Shown here: positions 1 through 8,551 of the stretch, piece by piece
How positions within the stretch are numbered: the stretch's first letter is position 1
Layout of the letters: each line of letters opens with the position of its first letter
DNA from: Paractinoplanes atraurantiacus
GTDB taxonomy: Bacteria; Actinomycetota; Actinomycetes; Mycobacteriales; Micromonosporaceae
Direction: 5' to 3'
DNA: 64,000 bases
Assembly (NCBI RefSeq): GCF_900215205.1
Contig: NZ_OBDY01000010.1
Span: 21,862-85,861, forward strand
Translations under genes and position numbers: made by a program
The notes under the pieces: generated by a model
What the model saw: only the letters and a program-made list of their open reading frames with translations
What the model was told of the DNA's origin: nothing
The model's database searches: none

Positions 1-150
1 GAAGTGGCGAGGCCGGGCGCGGAAGTGGCGAGGCCGGGCGCGGCGGGCGCAGAAGTGGCGAGGCCGGGCGTGGCGGACGCAGAGGTAGCGAGGCCGGCCG
101 TGGTGGGCGCAGAAGTAGCGAGGCCGGCCGTGGTGGGCGCGGGGGTAGCG
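1..150. repeat. 30-bp tandem coding repeat in DUF2637 tail
   Basis: About five imperfect copies of a ~30-bp unit (core GAAGTAGCGAGGCCGGCCG, some copies shortened) are arranged head to tail and encode the Ala/Thr/Pro tail of the DUF2637 protein. The unit length is a multiple of three, so copy-number change keeps the frame. The array extends to the window edge, so its full length is unknown. Confidence 0.75.
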
Positions 151-596
151 GGGTGGGGTGTGGCGGGCGTGGAAGTGGCGGACGAAGGGTCGGCGGCTCG
201 TTCCAGGGTGGAGATGCGGCCGCCCAGCTCCACCAGGCAGATGCTGGCTACGACGATCAGGCCGTCTACCGACAAGGGGAGGAGGTAGGGAGAAGCGCCT
301 GTCTCGCCGTAGCGGGCTGCTACGCCGACCATGTGCCAATACGAGACCCAGGCGGCGATGCCGGCGATTGTCGCCGTGGCTATGAAGCGGGCGGCGGCCA
401 GGAGTTTGTGGTGGACCGGGACCCGGGAGATCAGCTCCACCGTGAGGAGAAGGGCCAGCGGGGGCCACGCGGCGATGGCCTGGCTGATCGGGTTGTCCAG
501 GGCGTGCAGGACGTTTGCCACGACTGATGCGGCTACGCCCAGCAGCAGAGTGGCTCGTACCGCCCAGCGGACGCGGCGCAAATGCTCCAGGATCAC
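1..596 (-). CDS. DUF2637 family membrane protein, 3' end outside window
   Basis: Translating the minus strand from a GTG at 596, preceded by a GAGGAG ribosome site at about 605-612, gives an open frame that runs off the left edge (198 residues seen). The segments WPPLALLLTVELISRVP (44-60) and YLLPLSVDGLIVVAS (104-118) are the hallmarks of DUF2637, an actinobacterial membrane family linked by some authors to plasmid-transfer (Spd-like) or chromosomal membrane proteins. About four hydrophobic helices lie between residues 14 and 122. After residue 135 the protein becomes an Ala/Thr/Pro tail built of a ~10-residue repeat (APTTAGLATS-like). In other DUF2637 proteins the C-terminus often carries a helix-turn-helix; whether one follows here cannot be seen. 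The biochemical function is unknown. Confidence 0.8.
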   Translation of the reverse strand, partial: MILEHLRRVRWAVRATLLLGVAASVVANVLHALDNPISQAIAAWPPLALLLTVELISRVPVHHKLLAAARFIATATIAGIAAWVSYWHMVGVAARYGETGASPYLLPLSVDGLIVVASICLVELGGRISTLERAADPSSATSTPATPHPATPAPTTAGLATSAPTTAGLATSASATPGLATSAPAAPGLATSAPGLAT

Positions 597-747
597 CGCA
601 AACTCTCCTCAAGCCGGATCAGGGACGCGGACCATCCTGACCGGTGGAGGTTACGCGGGCGCCTCCGGACGGGAACCGTGACCGGTCCGTGCCGGAGGCG
701 ACGCGACTATGTGATCGTGTGGGGCGGCGTGTCGGCTTGACCGGGGC

Positions 748-1794
748 TCAGCTCTTGGACTCGACCTGGGCCCGGAGCTTGGGGAACTCGGTCTTGGCGG
801 CGCTGATGGTTTTGAAGTACGAGATGATCATGCCGAAGCTGCCCTCGTCGGCCCAGGCGCACAGGGTGAAGTCGGTGCCGGAGGCGTCGCCGCTGCCGCA
901 CTTGGCGTAGCCGCCCAGGGTGCCGGTGGGGGCGGTGACGATGTTGTCGATTTTCAGGCCGCCGATGCCGGCGCCGTAGAAGGTCGAGTCGAGCTCGGTC
1001 TTCGGGTTGGCGATCGGGACCGCGGCGGCGGCCAGCACGACGATGTCCTCGTCGCCGACCGTGCCGTACAGGGCGCCGATGGCCTTGGTGACGCCGGGCA
1101 TCGTCTTGAGGCTGGACTCGAGACGCTCGGTCTGGGTCGCGAACTGCTGGTTGGTCAGCTTCGGGCGGCCGCCGAGCTTGGCCGGCTCAATGATCTTGAT
1201 GGTGGCGGCGGGTGGCTTGGTCGGCTCGGTGGTGCGCGGGGCCGTCTCGGTCGGCTCCGTCGTGGAGGTGACGGTCGGCGTCGCGTCCGTACCCGTCGTG
1301 GTGGTGTTGTCGTCCTTGGAGTTGTTGTTGGCGACCAGGTAGATGGCCACCGAACCGCCGACGCACAGGACCAGCACGATGGCGATCGCCGTCAGCACGA
1401 TCGGCAGCACCTTCGACTTCGGCTTCTGCGGCGGCGCCGGCGGGTAGCCGGGCTGGCCGTACTGCGGCTGCGTGTAGTCACCGGGCGGCCCGTACTGAGG
1501 CTGGGTCGGGTCCGGCTGCCCGTATTGCGGCTGGCCGTATTGGGGCTGGCCGTACTGCGGCTGGCCGTATTGGGGCTGGCCGTACTGAGGCTGCGTGTAG
1601 TCCGGCTGCGGAGGCTGTCCGGGAGCCGGGTACGCCGTGGTGGGCGGGTATGTCGGCGCGGGCGGAACCGAACCGGGAGCATCCGCCGGCGGCTGCTGGC
1701 CGGGATAGGGCTGGTAAGGCGGCTGTCCCTGGTGCGGCTGGCCGGAGGAGGGCTCGCCCGGATAGGGCTGGCCGGGGTACGGGGGCTGCGACAT
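748..1794 (-). CDS. Pro/Gln/Tyr-rich single-pass membrane protein
   Basis: A 348-residue protein. I chose the ATG at 1794 because GGAG lies about 8 bases upstream; the open frame extends 28 codons further upstream without family support. Residues 1-126 are a disordered Pro/Gln/Gly/Tyr region with consecutive QPQYG repeats (69-92). A single transmembrane helix follows (129-154), then a Thr-rich stretch (about 165-195) and a ~130-residue presumably extracytoplasmic domain. Topology suggests N-in/C-out. This architecture, a PQYG-rich cytoplasmic head plus an outer sensor-like domain, is common in actinobacterial hypothetical proteins. I do not recognise the outer domain, so no function is assigned. 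Confidence 0.75.
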   Translation of the reverse strand: MSQPPYPGQPYPGEPSSGQPHQGQPPYQPYPGQQPPADAPGSVPPAPTYPPTTAYPAPGQPPQPDYTQPQYGQPQYGQPQYGQPQYGQPQYGQPDPTQPQYGPPGDYTQPQYGQPGYPPAPPQKPKSKVLPIVLTAIAIVLVLCVGGSVAIYLVANNNSKDDNTTTTGTDATPTVTSTTEPTETAPRTTEPTKPPAATIKIIEPAKLGGRPKLTNQQFATQTERLESSLKTMPGVTKAIGALYGTVGDEDIVVLAAAAVPIANPKTELDSTFYGAGIGGLKIDNIVTAPTGTLGGYAKCGSGDASGTDFTLCAWADEGSFGMIISYFKTISAAKTEFPKLRAQVESKS

Positions 1795-1939
1795 CGAGCG
1801 CTCCATCAATCGGGTACCCACGGAGCCTATCGGCATCGGGCAATGACGCATCTCCGGTGGTAGGGGGAGGTGCGACACACCGAAACGGCGATGCCCCGCG
1901 CTCGCCGGGGAGCACGGGGCATCGGCCTTCGAAACAGGA

Positions 1940-4000
1940 TCAGGCGGGCAGCGAGGCCACGCCCTGGGGCAGGAACCGCTTGCCGGTGACCCGCTCCGAG
2001 GTGCCGCTGCGGTCCAGGTACGGCGTGACGCCGCCCAGGTGCAGCGGGTAGCCCGCGCCGAGGATCATGCACAGGTCGATGTCCTGCGCCTCCGCGACCA
2101 CGCCCTCGTCGAGCATGAGCCGGATCTCCTGAGCCAGCGCGTCCATCGCCTTCTGCCGCACCTCGTCCGAGGTCAGCGGGGCCGAGCCGCCCTCGATCAG
2201 CTCGGCCACGGCCGGGTTGATCTCGTCGTCGATCATGACCGGCAGCTTGGCGTCGACGATCCTCTTGAGGTTCGGCGAGTCGAGGAAGCGGTCCGGGAAC
2301 GCCCGGTGCAGGGTCTCTCCGACGTGGTACGCCACGGCGGGGCCGACCAGTTGGAGAAGCGCGATCGGGCGCATCGGCAGGCCGAGCGGGTCCATCGCCA
2401 CGTTCACCACGTCGAGCGGGGTGCCGGCGTCGATGGCCTGGAAGATCTCGCTGGTGACCCGGGTCAGCAGCCGGTTGACCACGAACGCCGGGGCGTCCTT
2501 GACCAGCACCGACGACTTCTTCAGCTCCTTGCCGACCGCGAACGCCGTGGCCAGCGTCGCGTCGTCGGTCTGGTCGCCCTTGATGATCTCGAGGAGCGGC
2601 AGGACGGCGACCGGGTTGAAGAAGTGGAACCCGACCACGCGGGAAGGGTGCTCCAGGCCGGCCGCCTGCTCCGACACCGACAGCGAGCTGGTGTTCGTGG
2701 CCAGGATCGCCTCCGGCGTGACGATCTTCTCGAGCTCGGCCCAGATCTGCTTCTTGAGCTCGAGGTTCTCGAAGACCGCCTCGATCACGAAGTCGGCGTC
2801 GGCGAAGACGGACTTGTCGACCGAGCCGCTGACCAGGCCGCGCAGCTTGGCCGCGGTGCCCTCGTCGAGGCGGCGCTTGGCGACCAGCTTGTCGATCTGG
2901 TCGTGGACGTAGCTCACGCCCTTGTCGACCCGCTCCTGGTCGAGGTCGGTGAGAACCACGGGAACCTGCAACCGGCGTACGAAAAGAAGCGCCAGCTGCG
3001 AGGCCATCAGGCCGGCGCCGATCACGCCGACCTTGGTGACCTTGCGGGCGAGCGACTTGTCGGGCACGCCGACCGGGCGCTTGGCCCGGCGCTGGACCAG
3101 GTCGAAGGCGTACAGGCTGGCCCGGGCCTCATCGCCCATGATCAGGTCGGCCAGGGCCTGCGTCTCGGCCGCGGTGCCGTCGGCGAACGACGCGTCCTTG
3201 GCCAGAGCCAGCAGCTCGAGCGCCTTGTTGGCGGAGGGGACGGCGCCGTGCAGCTTCTCGTCGAGCTGCTGCTTGGCGAAGAAGAGCACGCCCTCCCACA
3301 TGTCCTTGTCGACCTCGGGCCGCTCGACCGTGACCTCGCCCTTGACGACGCCGGCGGCCCACTCGAGCGAGCGCTCGAGGAAGTCGGCCGGCTCGAACAG
3401 CTGGTCGGCCAGGCCGAGCTCGGCCGCCTGCTTCGGGCGCAGCGTCTTCTGGGTGAGCGGGTTCTGGAGGATGACCTGGGCCGCGCCGGGCACGCCGATC
3501 AGGTTGGGCAGCAGCTGGCTGCCGCCCCAGCCGGGGATCAGGCCGATCGCGACCTCGGGCAGGCCCAGCGCCGCCGCGCCGCCCGACACCGTGCGGTAGT
3601 GGCAGTGCAGCGCGACCTCGAGGCCGCCGCCGAGCGCCGCGCCGTTGATGAAGGCGAACGTCGGGATGGCCGAGTCCTTCAGGCGGGCGAAGACCCGGTG
3701 GCCCAGCTCGCCCAGCTCGACGGCCTGCTCCCGCGAGGTGATGTACGGGATGCCGGTGATGTCGGCGCCGACGCAGAAGATGTACGGCTTGCCGGTCACA
3801 GCGATGAACGCCGGCTTCGCGTCGGTCGCGGCGGTGATCGCGGCATCGAGCGACGCCAGGCCACCCGGGCCGAAGCTGTTCGGCTTCTTGTAGTCGAAGC
3901 CGTTGTCGAGGGTGATCAGGGCGGCCTTCGCGGAGAGGCCGGGTACGTCCACGAAGCGGAGGAGCGCCTTGGTGACGACCTCTTTGGGGTGCTCGATCAC
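1940..4000 (-). CDS. fadB: Bifunctional enoyl-CoA hydratase/3-hydroxyacyl-CoA dehydrogenase
   Basis: A 686-residue beta-oxidation multienzyme subunit that hydrates 2-enoyl-CoA and oxidises 3-hydroxyacyl-CoA with NAD+. Residues 1-300 are a crotonase domain with the oxyanion segment NGAALGGGLE (120-129) and a candidate catalytic Glu in LPEVAIGLIPGWGG (E149). A Rossmann domain starts at VGVIGAGLMASQ (324-335), followed by the family segment RVVGFHFFNPVAVLPLLEII and the C-terminal dehydrogenase domain. The start is a GTG whose GTGA overlaps the stop of the upstream thiolase gene by 4 bases, so the two are translationally coupled as the usual fadA-fadB pair. The longer open frame upstream of 4000 is shadow sequence inside fadA. 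Confidence 0.93.
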   Translation of the reverse strand: MIEHPKEVVTKALLRFVDVPGLSAKAALITLDNGFDYKKPNSFGPGGLASLDAAITAATDAKPAFIAVTGKPYIFCVGADITGIPYITSREQAVELGELGHRVFARLKDSAIPTFAFINGAALGGGLEVALHCHYRTVSGGAAALGLPEVAIGLIPGWGGSQLLPNLIGVPGAAQVILQNPLTQKTLRPKQAAELGLADQLFEPADFLERSLEWAAGVVKGEVTVERPEVDKDMWEGVLFFAKQQLDEKLHGAVPSANKALELLALAKDASFADGTAAETQALADLIMGDEARASLYAFDLVQRRAKRPVGVPDKSLARKVTKVGVIGAGLMASQLALLFVRRLQVPVVLTDLDQERVDKGVSYVHDQIDKLVAKRRLDEGTAAKLRGLVSGSVDKSVFADADFVIEAVFENLELKKQIWAELEKIVTPEAILATNTSSLSVSEQAAGLEHPSRVVGFHFFNPVAVLPLLEIIKGDQTDDATLATAFAVGKELKKSSVLVKDAPAFVVNRLLTRVTSEIFQAIDAGTPLDVVNVAMDPLGLPMRPIALLQLVGPAVAYHVGETLHRAFPDRFLDSPNLKRIVDAKLPVMIDDEINPAVAELIEGGSAPLTSDEVRQKAMDALAQEIRLMLDEGVVAEAQDIDLCMILGAGYPLHLGGVTPYLDRSGTSERVTGKRFLPQGVASLPA

Positions 4001-5193
4001 TTGTCCGCTCCCGTCCAGTTCGGGTTCTCCCAGATAACGGTGCCGCCCATGCCGATGCCGATGCACATGGCGGTGAGGCCGTAGCGGACCTCGGGGTGCT
4101 CGGCGAAGTGGCGCGCGAGCTGCGTCATCAGGCGGACGCCGGACGAGGCCAGCGGGTGGCCGATCGCGATCGCGCCGCCCCACGGGTTGACCCGCGGGTC
4201 GTCGTCGGCGATGCCGTAGTGGTCGAGGAACGCCAGCACCTGGATCGCGAACGCCTCGTTCAGCTCGAACAGGCCGATGTCGTCGATCGTCAGGCCGGCC
4301 TTCTTCAGCGCCTTCTCGGTCGACGGGATCGGGCCGTAACCCATGATCTCCGGCTCGACGCCGACGAAGCCGTACGACACCATCCGCATGGCGATCGGCA
4401 GGCCCAGCTCGCGGGCGGTGTCCTCGCTGGCCAGAAGCGCGGCGGTGGCGCCGTCGTTGAGGCCGGCCGCGTTGCCGGCGGTGACCCGGCCGTGCGGGCG
4501 GAACGGGGTCTTGAGGGTGGCGAGCTTCTCCATCGAGGTCTCGCGAGGGGCCTCGTCGGCAGTGGCCAGGCCCCAGCCTTCCTCGGCGCTGCGGATCGCC
4601 ACCGGGACCATGTCGGGCTGGAGCTTGCCGTCGGCGTACGCCTTGGCCGTCTTCAGCTGCGAGTTCAGGCCGTAGCGGTCGGTGCGCTCCTTGGTGATGT
4701 TCGGGAGGCGGTCGTGCAGGTTCTCGGCGGTGGAGCCCATGACCAGCGCGGACGGGTCGACGAGCTTCTCGGCCAGGATGCGCGGGTTGGGGTCGACGCC
4801 CTCACCCATCGGGTGGCGGCCCATGTGCTCGACGCCGCCGGCGATCGCCACGTCGTAGGCGCCCATGGCGATGCCGCCGGCCACGTTCGTCACGGCGGTC
4901 ATGGCGCCGGCGCACATGCGGTCGATCGCGTAGCCGGGGACGGTCTTGGGGAGGCCGGAGAGGAGGGCTGCGGTACGGCCGATGGTCAGGCCCTGGTCGC
5001 CGATCTGTGTCGTGGCGGCGATCGCGACCTCGTCCACCCGGTCCGGGGGCAGTTGAGGGTTGCGGCGCATGAGCTCGCGGATGCAGCGGATGACCAGGTC
5101 GTCGGCACGGGTCTCGGCGTACATGCCGTTGGCCTTGCCGAAGGGGGTGCGGACGCCGTCTACGAAGACGACCTCGCGTACTTCACGGGGCAC
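3997..5193 (-). CDS. fadA: Acetyl-CoA C-acyltransferase (3-ketoacyl-CoA thiolase)
   Basis: A 398-residue thiolase that cleaves 3-ketoacyl-CoA with CoA in the last step of fatty-acid beta-oxidation. The nucleophilic cysteine lies in DRMCAGAMTAV (C94). The NEAFA and GGAIAIGHPLASSG motifs carry the catalytic His, and AMCIGIGMGG carries the second cysteine (C377). Length is normal for the family. It is the promoter-proximal gene of the fadA-fadB pair. Directly upstream is an intergenic region containing the terminator of the RNase D gene, so transcription probably begins between 5194 and 5320. Confidence 0.95.
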   Translation of the reverse strand: MPREVREVVFVDGVRTPFGKANGMYAETRADDLVIRCIRELMRRNPQLPPDRVDEVAIAATTQIGDQGLTIGRTAALLSGLPKTVPGYAIDRMCAGAMTAVTNVAGGIAMGAYDVAIAGGVEHMGRHPMGEGVDPNPRILAEKLVDPSALVMGSTAENLHDRLPNITKERTDRYGLNSQLKTAKAYADGKLQPDMVPVAIRSAEEGWGLATADEAPRETSMEKLATLKTPFRPHGRVTAGNAAGLNDGATAALLASEDTARELGLPIAMRMVSYGFVGVEPEIMGYGPIPSTEKALKKAGLTIDDIGLFELNEAFAIQVLAFLDHYGIADDDPRVNPWGGAIAIGHPLASSGVRLMTQLARHFAEHPEVRYGLTAMCIGIGMGGTVIWENPNWTGADK

Positions 5194-5320
5194 AGCAAGC
5201 CTCCTTGCGGGCGAGCCCGGGGGTGTGTGGATCTGAATGCTACTCGCGGGTAACTAGAGGGCGGTAGCGGGTCGCTGGAATGTCACAGGAGTATTTCGGC
5301 GAGCCGGGGGCAGGGTTGCG

Positions 5321-5358
5321 AAAAAAGGTGGGGCCCGCCTAGCGAGCCCCACCTTTTT
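5321..5358. terminator. Bidirectional intrinsic terminator
   Basis: The stem GGTGGGGC (5327-5334) pairs with GCCCCACC (5346-5353). It is flanked by A6 on the left and T5 on the right, so it has a U-tract in either direction. It lies just downstream of the minus-strand RNase D gene, which it most likely terminates. Confidence 0.85.
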
Positions 5359-5367
5359 GTTGCCGTG

Positions 5368-6687
5368 TCAGATCGCTGCCGGGTCGGGAAGTGCCTCGGC
5401 CAGCTGGGCGGACAGCAGGACGGTCTGCCAGTTCCGGGCGCCGAAGCCCTGGAGGGTGGTGGTGATCGTCTGGGGGGTGATGTCCTCGGGCGGGGACCAG
5501 GCCAGGCGGCGGATGTAATCCGGGCTGATCAGGTTTTCCGGAGGGAGGTTGTGTTCCTCCGCCGTGGCTATGACGATCTGCCGGCAGCGGGCCAGGCGGG
5601 CCGCCGCCACCGGGTCTCGTTCGGCCCAGCGGTGCGGGGGCGGTGGGCCGTCCACCGGCTGGTTGACGGGCAGGGCGTCGTCGGGCAGTGACCTCGCCTC
5701 GTCCAGCGCGTCCAGCCAGACCCGGGCCAGGCGGCGGACCGAGCGGCCGCCGAAACCGGGGATGGTGAGCAGGGTGCGCTCGTCCTTGGGGTCCTGTTCG
5801 GCCGCGGCGACTATGGCCGAGTCGGGCAGCACCCGGCCGGGGGCGGAGTCGCGGCGGGCGGCCACGCCGTCCCGGGCGTACCAGAGGGCCCGTACCCGCG
5901 ATTGCGCCCTTGCTCCCCGTACGCGGTGTATGCCGGAAGTTCGGCGCCAGGGGTCGGGGCGTACGCGTGGGGGGCGGTCGGCGCTGGCCACCAGGGCGGC
6001 GAACTCCTCGGCAGCCCACGCGGACTTGCCCTGGCGGTCCAGCTCCGCGGCCAGATGGTCGCGGAGGTCGGTCAGGAGCTCCACGTCCAGGGCGGCGTAC
6101 GTCAGCCAGGACTCCGGCAGGGGGCGCGTCGACCAGTCGGCGGCGGAGTGGTGCTTCTCCAGGGAGTAGCCGAGGAGCTGCTCCGTCAGGGCGGCCAGGC
6201 CCACGCGCTCGAAGCCGGCCAGCCGGGCGGCCAGCTCGGTGTCGAACAGGCGCCGGGGCTTCATGCCGATCTCGGCCAGACAGGCCAGGTCCTGGCTGGC
6301 GGCGTGCAGGACCCACTCGCTGTCGGCCAGGGCCGCGTCGAGAGTGCGCAGGTCGTCCAGGGGGAGCGGGTCGATCAGGACGGTGCCGGCGCCGGCCCTC
6401 CTGAGCTGGACCAGGTAGGCGCGCTGGGTGTAGCGGTAGCCGGAGGCGCGCTCGGCGTCGACGGCGACCGGGCCGGTGCCGGCGGCCATGCGGGCGACGA
6501 CGTCGGCCAGCTCGCCGGAAGTCTCCACCGGGCGCGGAGTGCCGTCGCGGGGCGCGGTCAGGGGTACAGAAGGGGCGGGCGCGGCGTCGGGACCACCAGA
6601 CGTCGGGTCGGGCGGCTCGGCTTGCGGTCGTCCGTCCCTTGCGGGCTCCGGTGCGTCCCGACGGAGCAGGGGTGCGTCGTCGGTCAC
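5368..6687 (-). CDS. rnd: Ribonuclease D family 3'-5' exonuclease with HRDC domain
   Basis: A DEDD-superfamily exoribonuclease. After a ~50-residue Pro/Ala-rich leader, the motif PVAVDAERASGYRY gives Exo I (D and E). A later Asp lies in LFDTELAARL, and YAALDVELL gives the Exo III Tyr/Asp. The C-terminal half holds an HRDC-type helical domain (PGFGGRSVRRLARVW region). The role is 3' trimming of structured RNAs such as tRNA precursors. Start choice is uncertain: GTG 6687 gives VTDDAPLLRR, which resembles relatives; another GTG at 6711 is in frame, and neither has a strong ribosome site. Downstream is a clear terminator. Confidence 0.88.
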   Translation of the reverse strand: MTDDAPLLRRDAPEPARDGRPQAEPPDPTSGGPDAAPAPSVPLTAPRDGTPRPVETSGELADVVARMAAGTGPVAVDAERASGYRYTQRAYLVQLRRAGAGTVLIDPLPLDDLRTLDAALADSEWVLHAASQDLACLAEIGMKPRRLFDTELAARLAGFERVGLAALTEQLLGYSLEKHHSAADWSTRPLPESWLTYAALDVELLTDLRDHLAAELDRQGKSAWAAEEFAALVASADRPPRVRPDPWRRTSGIHRVRGARAQSRVRALWYARDGVAARRDSAPGRVLPDSAIVAAAEQDPKDERTLLTIPGFGGRSVRRLARVWLDALDEARSLPDDALPVNQPVDGPPPPHRWAERDPVAAARLARCRQIVIATAEEHNLPPENLISPDYIRRLAWSPPEDITPQTITTTLQGFGARNWQTVLLSAQLAEALPDPAAI

Positions 6688-6842
6688 TCCGTTACCGTAC
6701 GGGGAGGCCACCCCACCCGCGCGCAGCCGGGTCCCGGCGCGCCGATTCTCGATCTTTCTTTGGGTCGTCCCGGACCTGATCCGGAAGCGTCTTCGCTCCG
6801 TACTACCTCCCGCAGCGCCGTTTACCCGGGAGGCCGCGCCGG

Positions 6843-7919
6843 ATGACCATGACCTTCGAACCGTTCACGCCTGCCGGCGCCACTGGCGAGCAGCGCCAGT
6901 ACGACGGGCGGCGCCGGGCCTCCGAGCCCGCGGCCGCCCCGGCCTGGGACGAGCCGTCCCGGTGGAACGAGCCCGCGAGCGACCCCTGGGCCGAGCCCGC
7001 GCCACCGGCGCAGCGGCGCTTCCAGGAGTGGGAGCAGCCGCAGCAGCAGGGATGGGTCGAAGATCCGCAGTGGCAGGTGCCGCAGCAGCGGCAGCCACAG
7101 GCGCCCCGCTGGCACGAGGAAGTGGCGGCGCCGGTCGTCGCCGAGCCCGAGCCCGAGCCCGAGCCGCGGCGCTCCTCCGTGGGCGGGCGGATCAAGCCGC
7201 TCGTCATCGGGGTGGTCGTGCTCCTGCTCCTGGTCGCGGGCTGGCAGGCGTACCGGATCGAATCGATGAGTGACCACAACCAGAGCTTGGCGTCCGGTCT
7301 GGCCGCCGAGAAGGACCGGACCGACCGGCTCGAGCAGCAGCTCGCCGGGGTCTTCGATCCGGAGGCGGTCTCCTCGAAGGTGCTGCCCAGCGTCTTCCGG
7401 GTGCGGGCCGGCAGCTTCACCGGCACCGCGTTCTCGGTCGGCAGGAAGGCCAAGGCCAACGAGTCGAACCTGATGACGAACTACCACGTGGTGGCCGAGG
7501 TGTGGACCGACGGCGGGCGCAAGGTGTCGCTGGAACGCGGCAGCACCCGGATCACGGCCACCATCGTCGACGTCGACAAGGCCAAGGACCTGGCGCTGCT
7601 GCACGCCGACACGAAGATCGCGGGGCTGGCCACGGCGCCGGCCACGGTCAAGCCGGGTCAGCAGGTCGTCGTGGTCGGCGCGCCGCTCGGCCTCGACGAC
7701 ACCGTGACCACGGGCGTGATCAGCGCGTACCGGCCGGACGACACCGACGGGCCGACCATCCAGTTCGACGCGCCGATCAACCCGGGCAACTCCGGCGGGC
7801 CGGTGGTGAACGCGACCGGGCAGGTGGTCGGGCTGGCGACCGCCAAGGCTAAAGACGCCGAAGGGATCGGGCTGGCTATCCCGGTGAAGACGGCCTGCGC
7901 GACCTTTACGGTGTGTTAG
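6843..7919 (+). CDS. Membrane-anchored trypsin-like serine protease (S1C/DegP-like, no PDZ)
   Basis: A 358-residue protein. An N-terminal acidic, Pro/Glu/Trp-rich cytoplasmic region contains EPEPEPEP. A transmembrane helix follows (about 120-137), then a short heptad-like linker and a trypsin-like protease domain. The catalytic triad is visible: His215 in MTNYHVVAEV, Asp249 in AKDLALLHAD and Ser317 in NPGNSGGPV. The chain ends soon after the protease fold (GIGLAIPVKTACATFTVC), so no PDZ domain is present, unlike HtrA/DegP. It should act outside the membrane on misfolded or specific substrates. The stop overlaps the convergent DUF3000 gene by 14 bases. Confidence 0.9.
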   Translation: MTMTFEPFTPAGATGEQRQYDGRRRASEPAAAPAWDEPSRWNEPASDPWAEPAPPAQRRFQEWEQPQQQGWVEDPQWQVPQQRQPQAPRWHEEVAAPVVAEPEPEPEPRRSSVGGRIKPLVIGVVVLLLLVAGWQAYRIESMSDHNQSLASGLAAEKDRTDRLEQQLAGVFDPEAVSSKVLPSVFRVRAGSFTGTAFSVGRKAKANESNLMTNYHVVAEVWTDGGRKVSLERGSTRITATIVDVDKAKDLALLHADTKIAGLATAPATVKPGQQVVVVGAPLGLDDTVTTGVISAYRPDDTDGPTIQFDAPINPGNSGGPVVNATGQVVGLATAKAKDAEGIGLAIPVKTACATFTVC

Positions 7920-8478
7920 CTCGCTGGTTCTGACCCAGCAGGGCCACTCCCGGTGGCGGCAGGCCCGCGGTCGAGGCGAGCATGGCGCACCAGCCCAGCA
8001 GGTGGGCGGTGGCGTCGTCGGCGGTCGGCGTCCAGGAGGCGCGGACCTCGAGGTCGGCCGTGGGCGGCGGGCCGGCCAGCTCGCCGAAGCGGGTCGACGT
8101 GGTCTGGGTGATCGTGCCGCCGATCGCCGTGTAGGCGGCGGCGTGCTGGGCCAGGCCGTCGGTGAGCCACGTCCACGCGACCTCGGGCAGCAGCGGATCG
8201 TCGGCCAGGTCGGCCTCGAGCTCGGCCGTGACCAGCGTGACCAGCCGGATGTCGCCGTGCCAGGCCTCGTGGCCGGCCGGGTCGTGCAGCAGGATCAGCC
8301 GGCCGCCGGCGACCTCGTCGCCGGAGCGCAGCACGGTCGCGCTGAGCGCGAACGCGTAGGGCGCGAGCCGCTGCGGCGCCGCGATCTCCTCGAGGAGGAT
8401 CTCGGGCCGTGGCGCCGGGGCCCGCAGGCCCGCGACCGCGCGGGCGAACGCCGGAGGTTCAGCGGAGGGGGACGCCAT
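7906..8478 (-). CDS. DUF3000 domain-containing protein
   Basis: A 190-residue protein of the actinobacterium-specific DUF3000 family, recognised from segments such as WHGDIRLVTLVTAELEADLA and LPEVAWTWLTDGL, its length, and its position divergent from hemE, which is the common arrangement in actinobacteria. It has no signal peptide or membrane segment. The function is unknown; conserved linkage to hemE and the RNase D gene suggests a housekeeping role (inference). The promoter shared with hemE must lie in the short gap 8479-8551. Confidence 0.85.
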   Translation of the reverse strand: MASPSAEPPAFARAVAGLRAPAPRPEILLEEIAAPQRLAPYAFALSATVLRSGDEVAGGRLILLHDPAGHEAWHGDIRLVTLVTAELEADLADDPLLPEVAWTWLTDGLAQHAAAYTAIGGTITQTTSTRFGELAGPPPTADLEVRASWTPTADDATAHLLGWCAMLASTAGLPPPGVALLGQNQRANTP

Positions 8479-8551
8479 GGGGGAAGACTATGCCGCCGTC
8501 GCGTGTCCGTAGCCGATCGGCGCGCCCCGCGTGTCGTGGCACGATGGCGCG

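Noticed and set aside
1500..1600. CRISPR-like repeats in the PQYG gene
   Set aside because: The repeats are short, contiguous and in frame, encoding QPQYG units without spacers.
2039..4084. 681-codon plus-strand open frame opposite fadB
   Set aside because: Antisense shadow of a clear FadB protein; translation is Arg/Asp/Leu-rich with no domain, as expected from high-GC third positions.
4096..5253. 385-codon plus-strand frame opposite fadA
   Set aside because: Shadow of the thiolase gene with no recognisable protein features.
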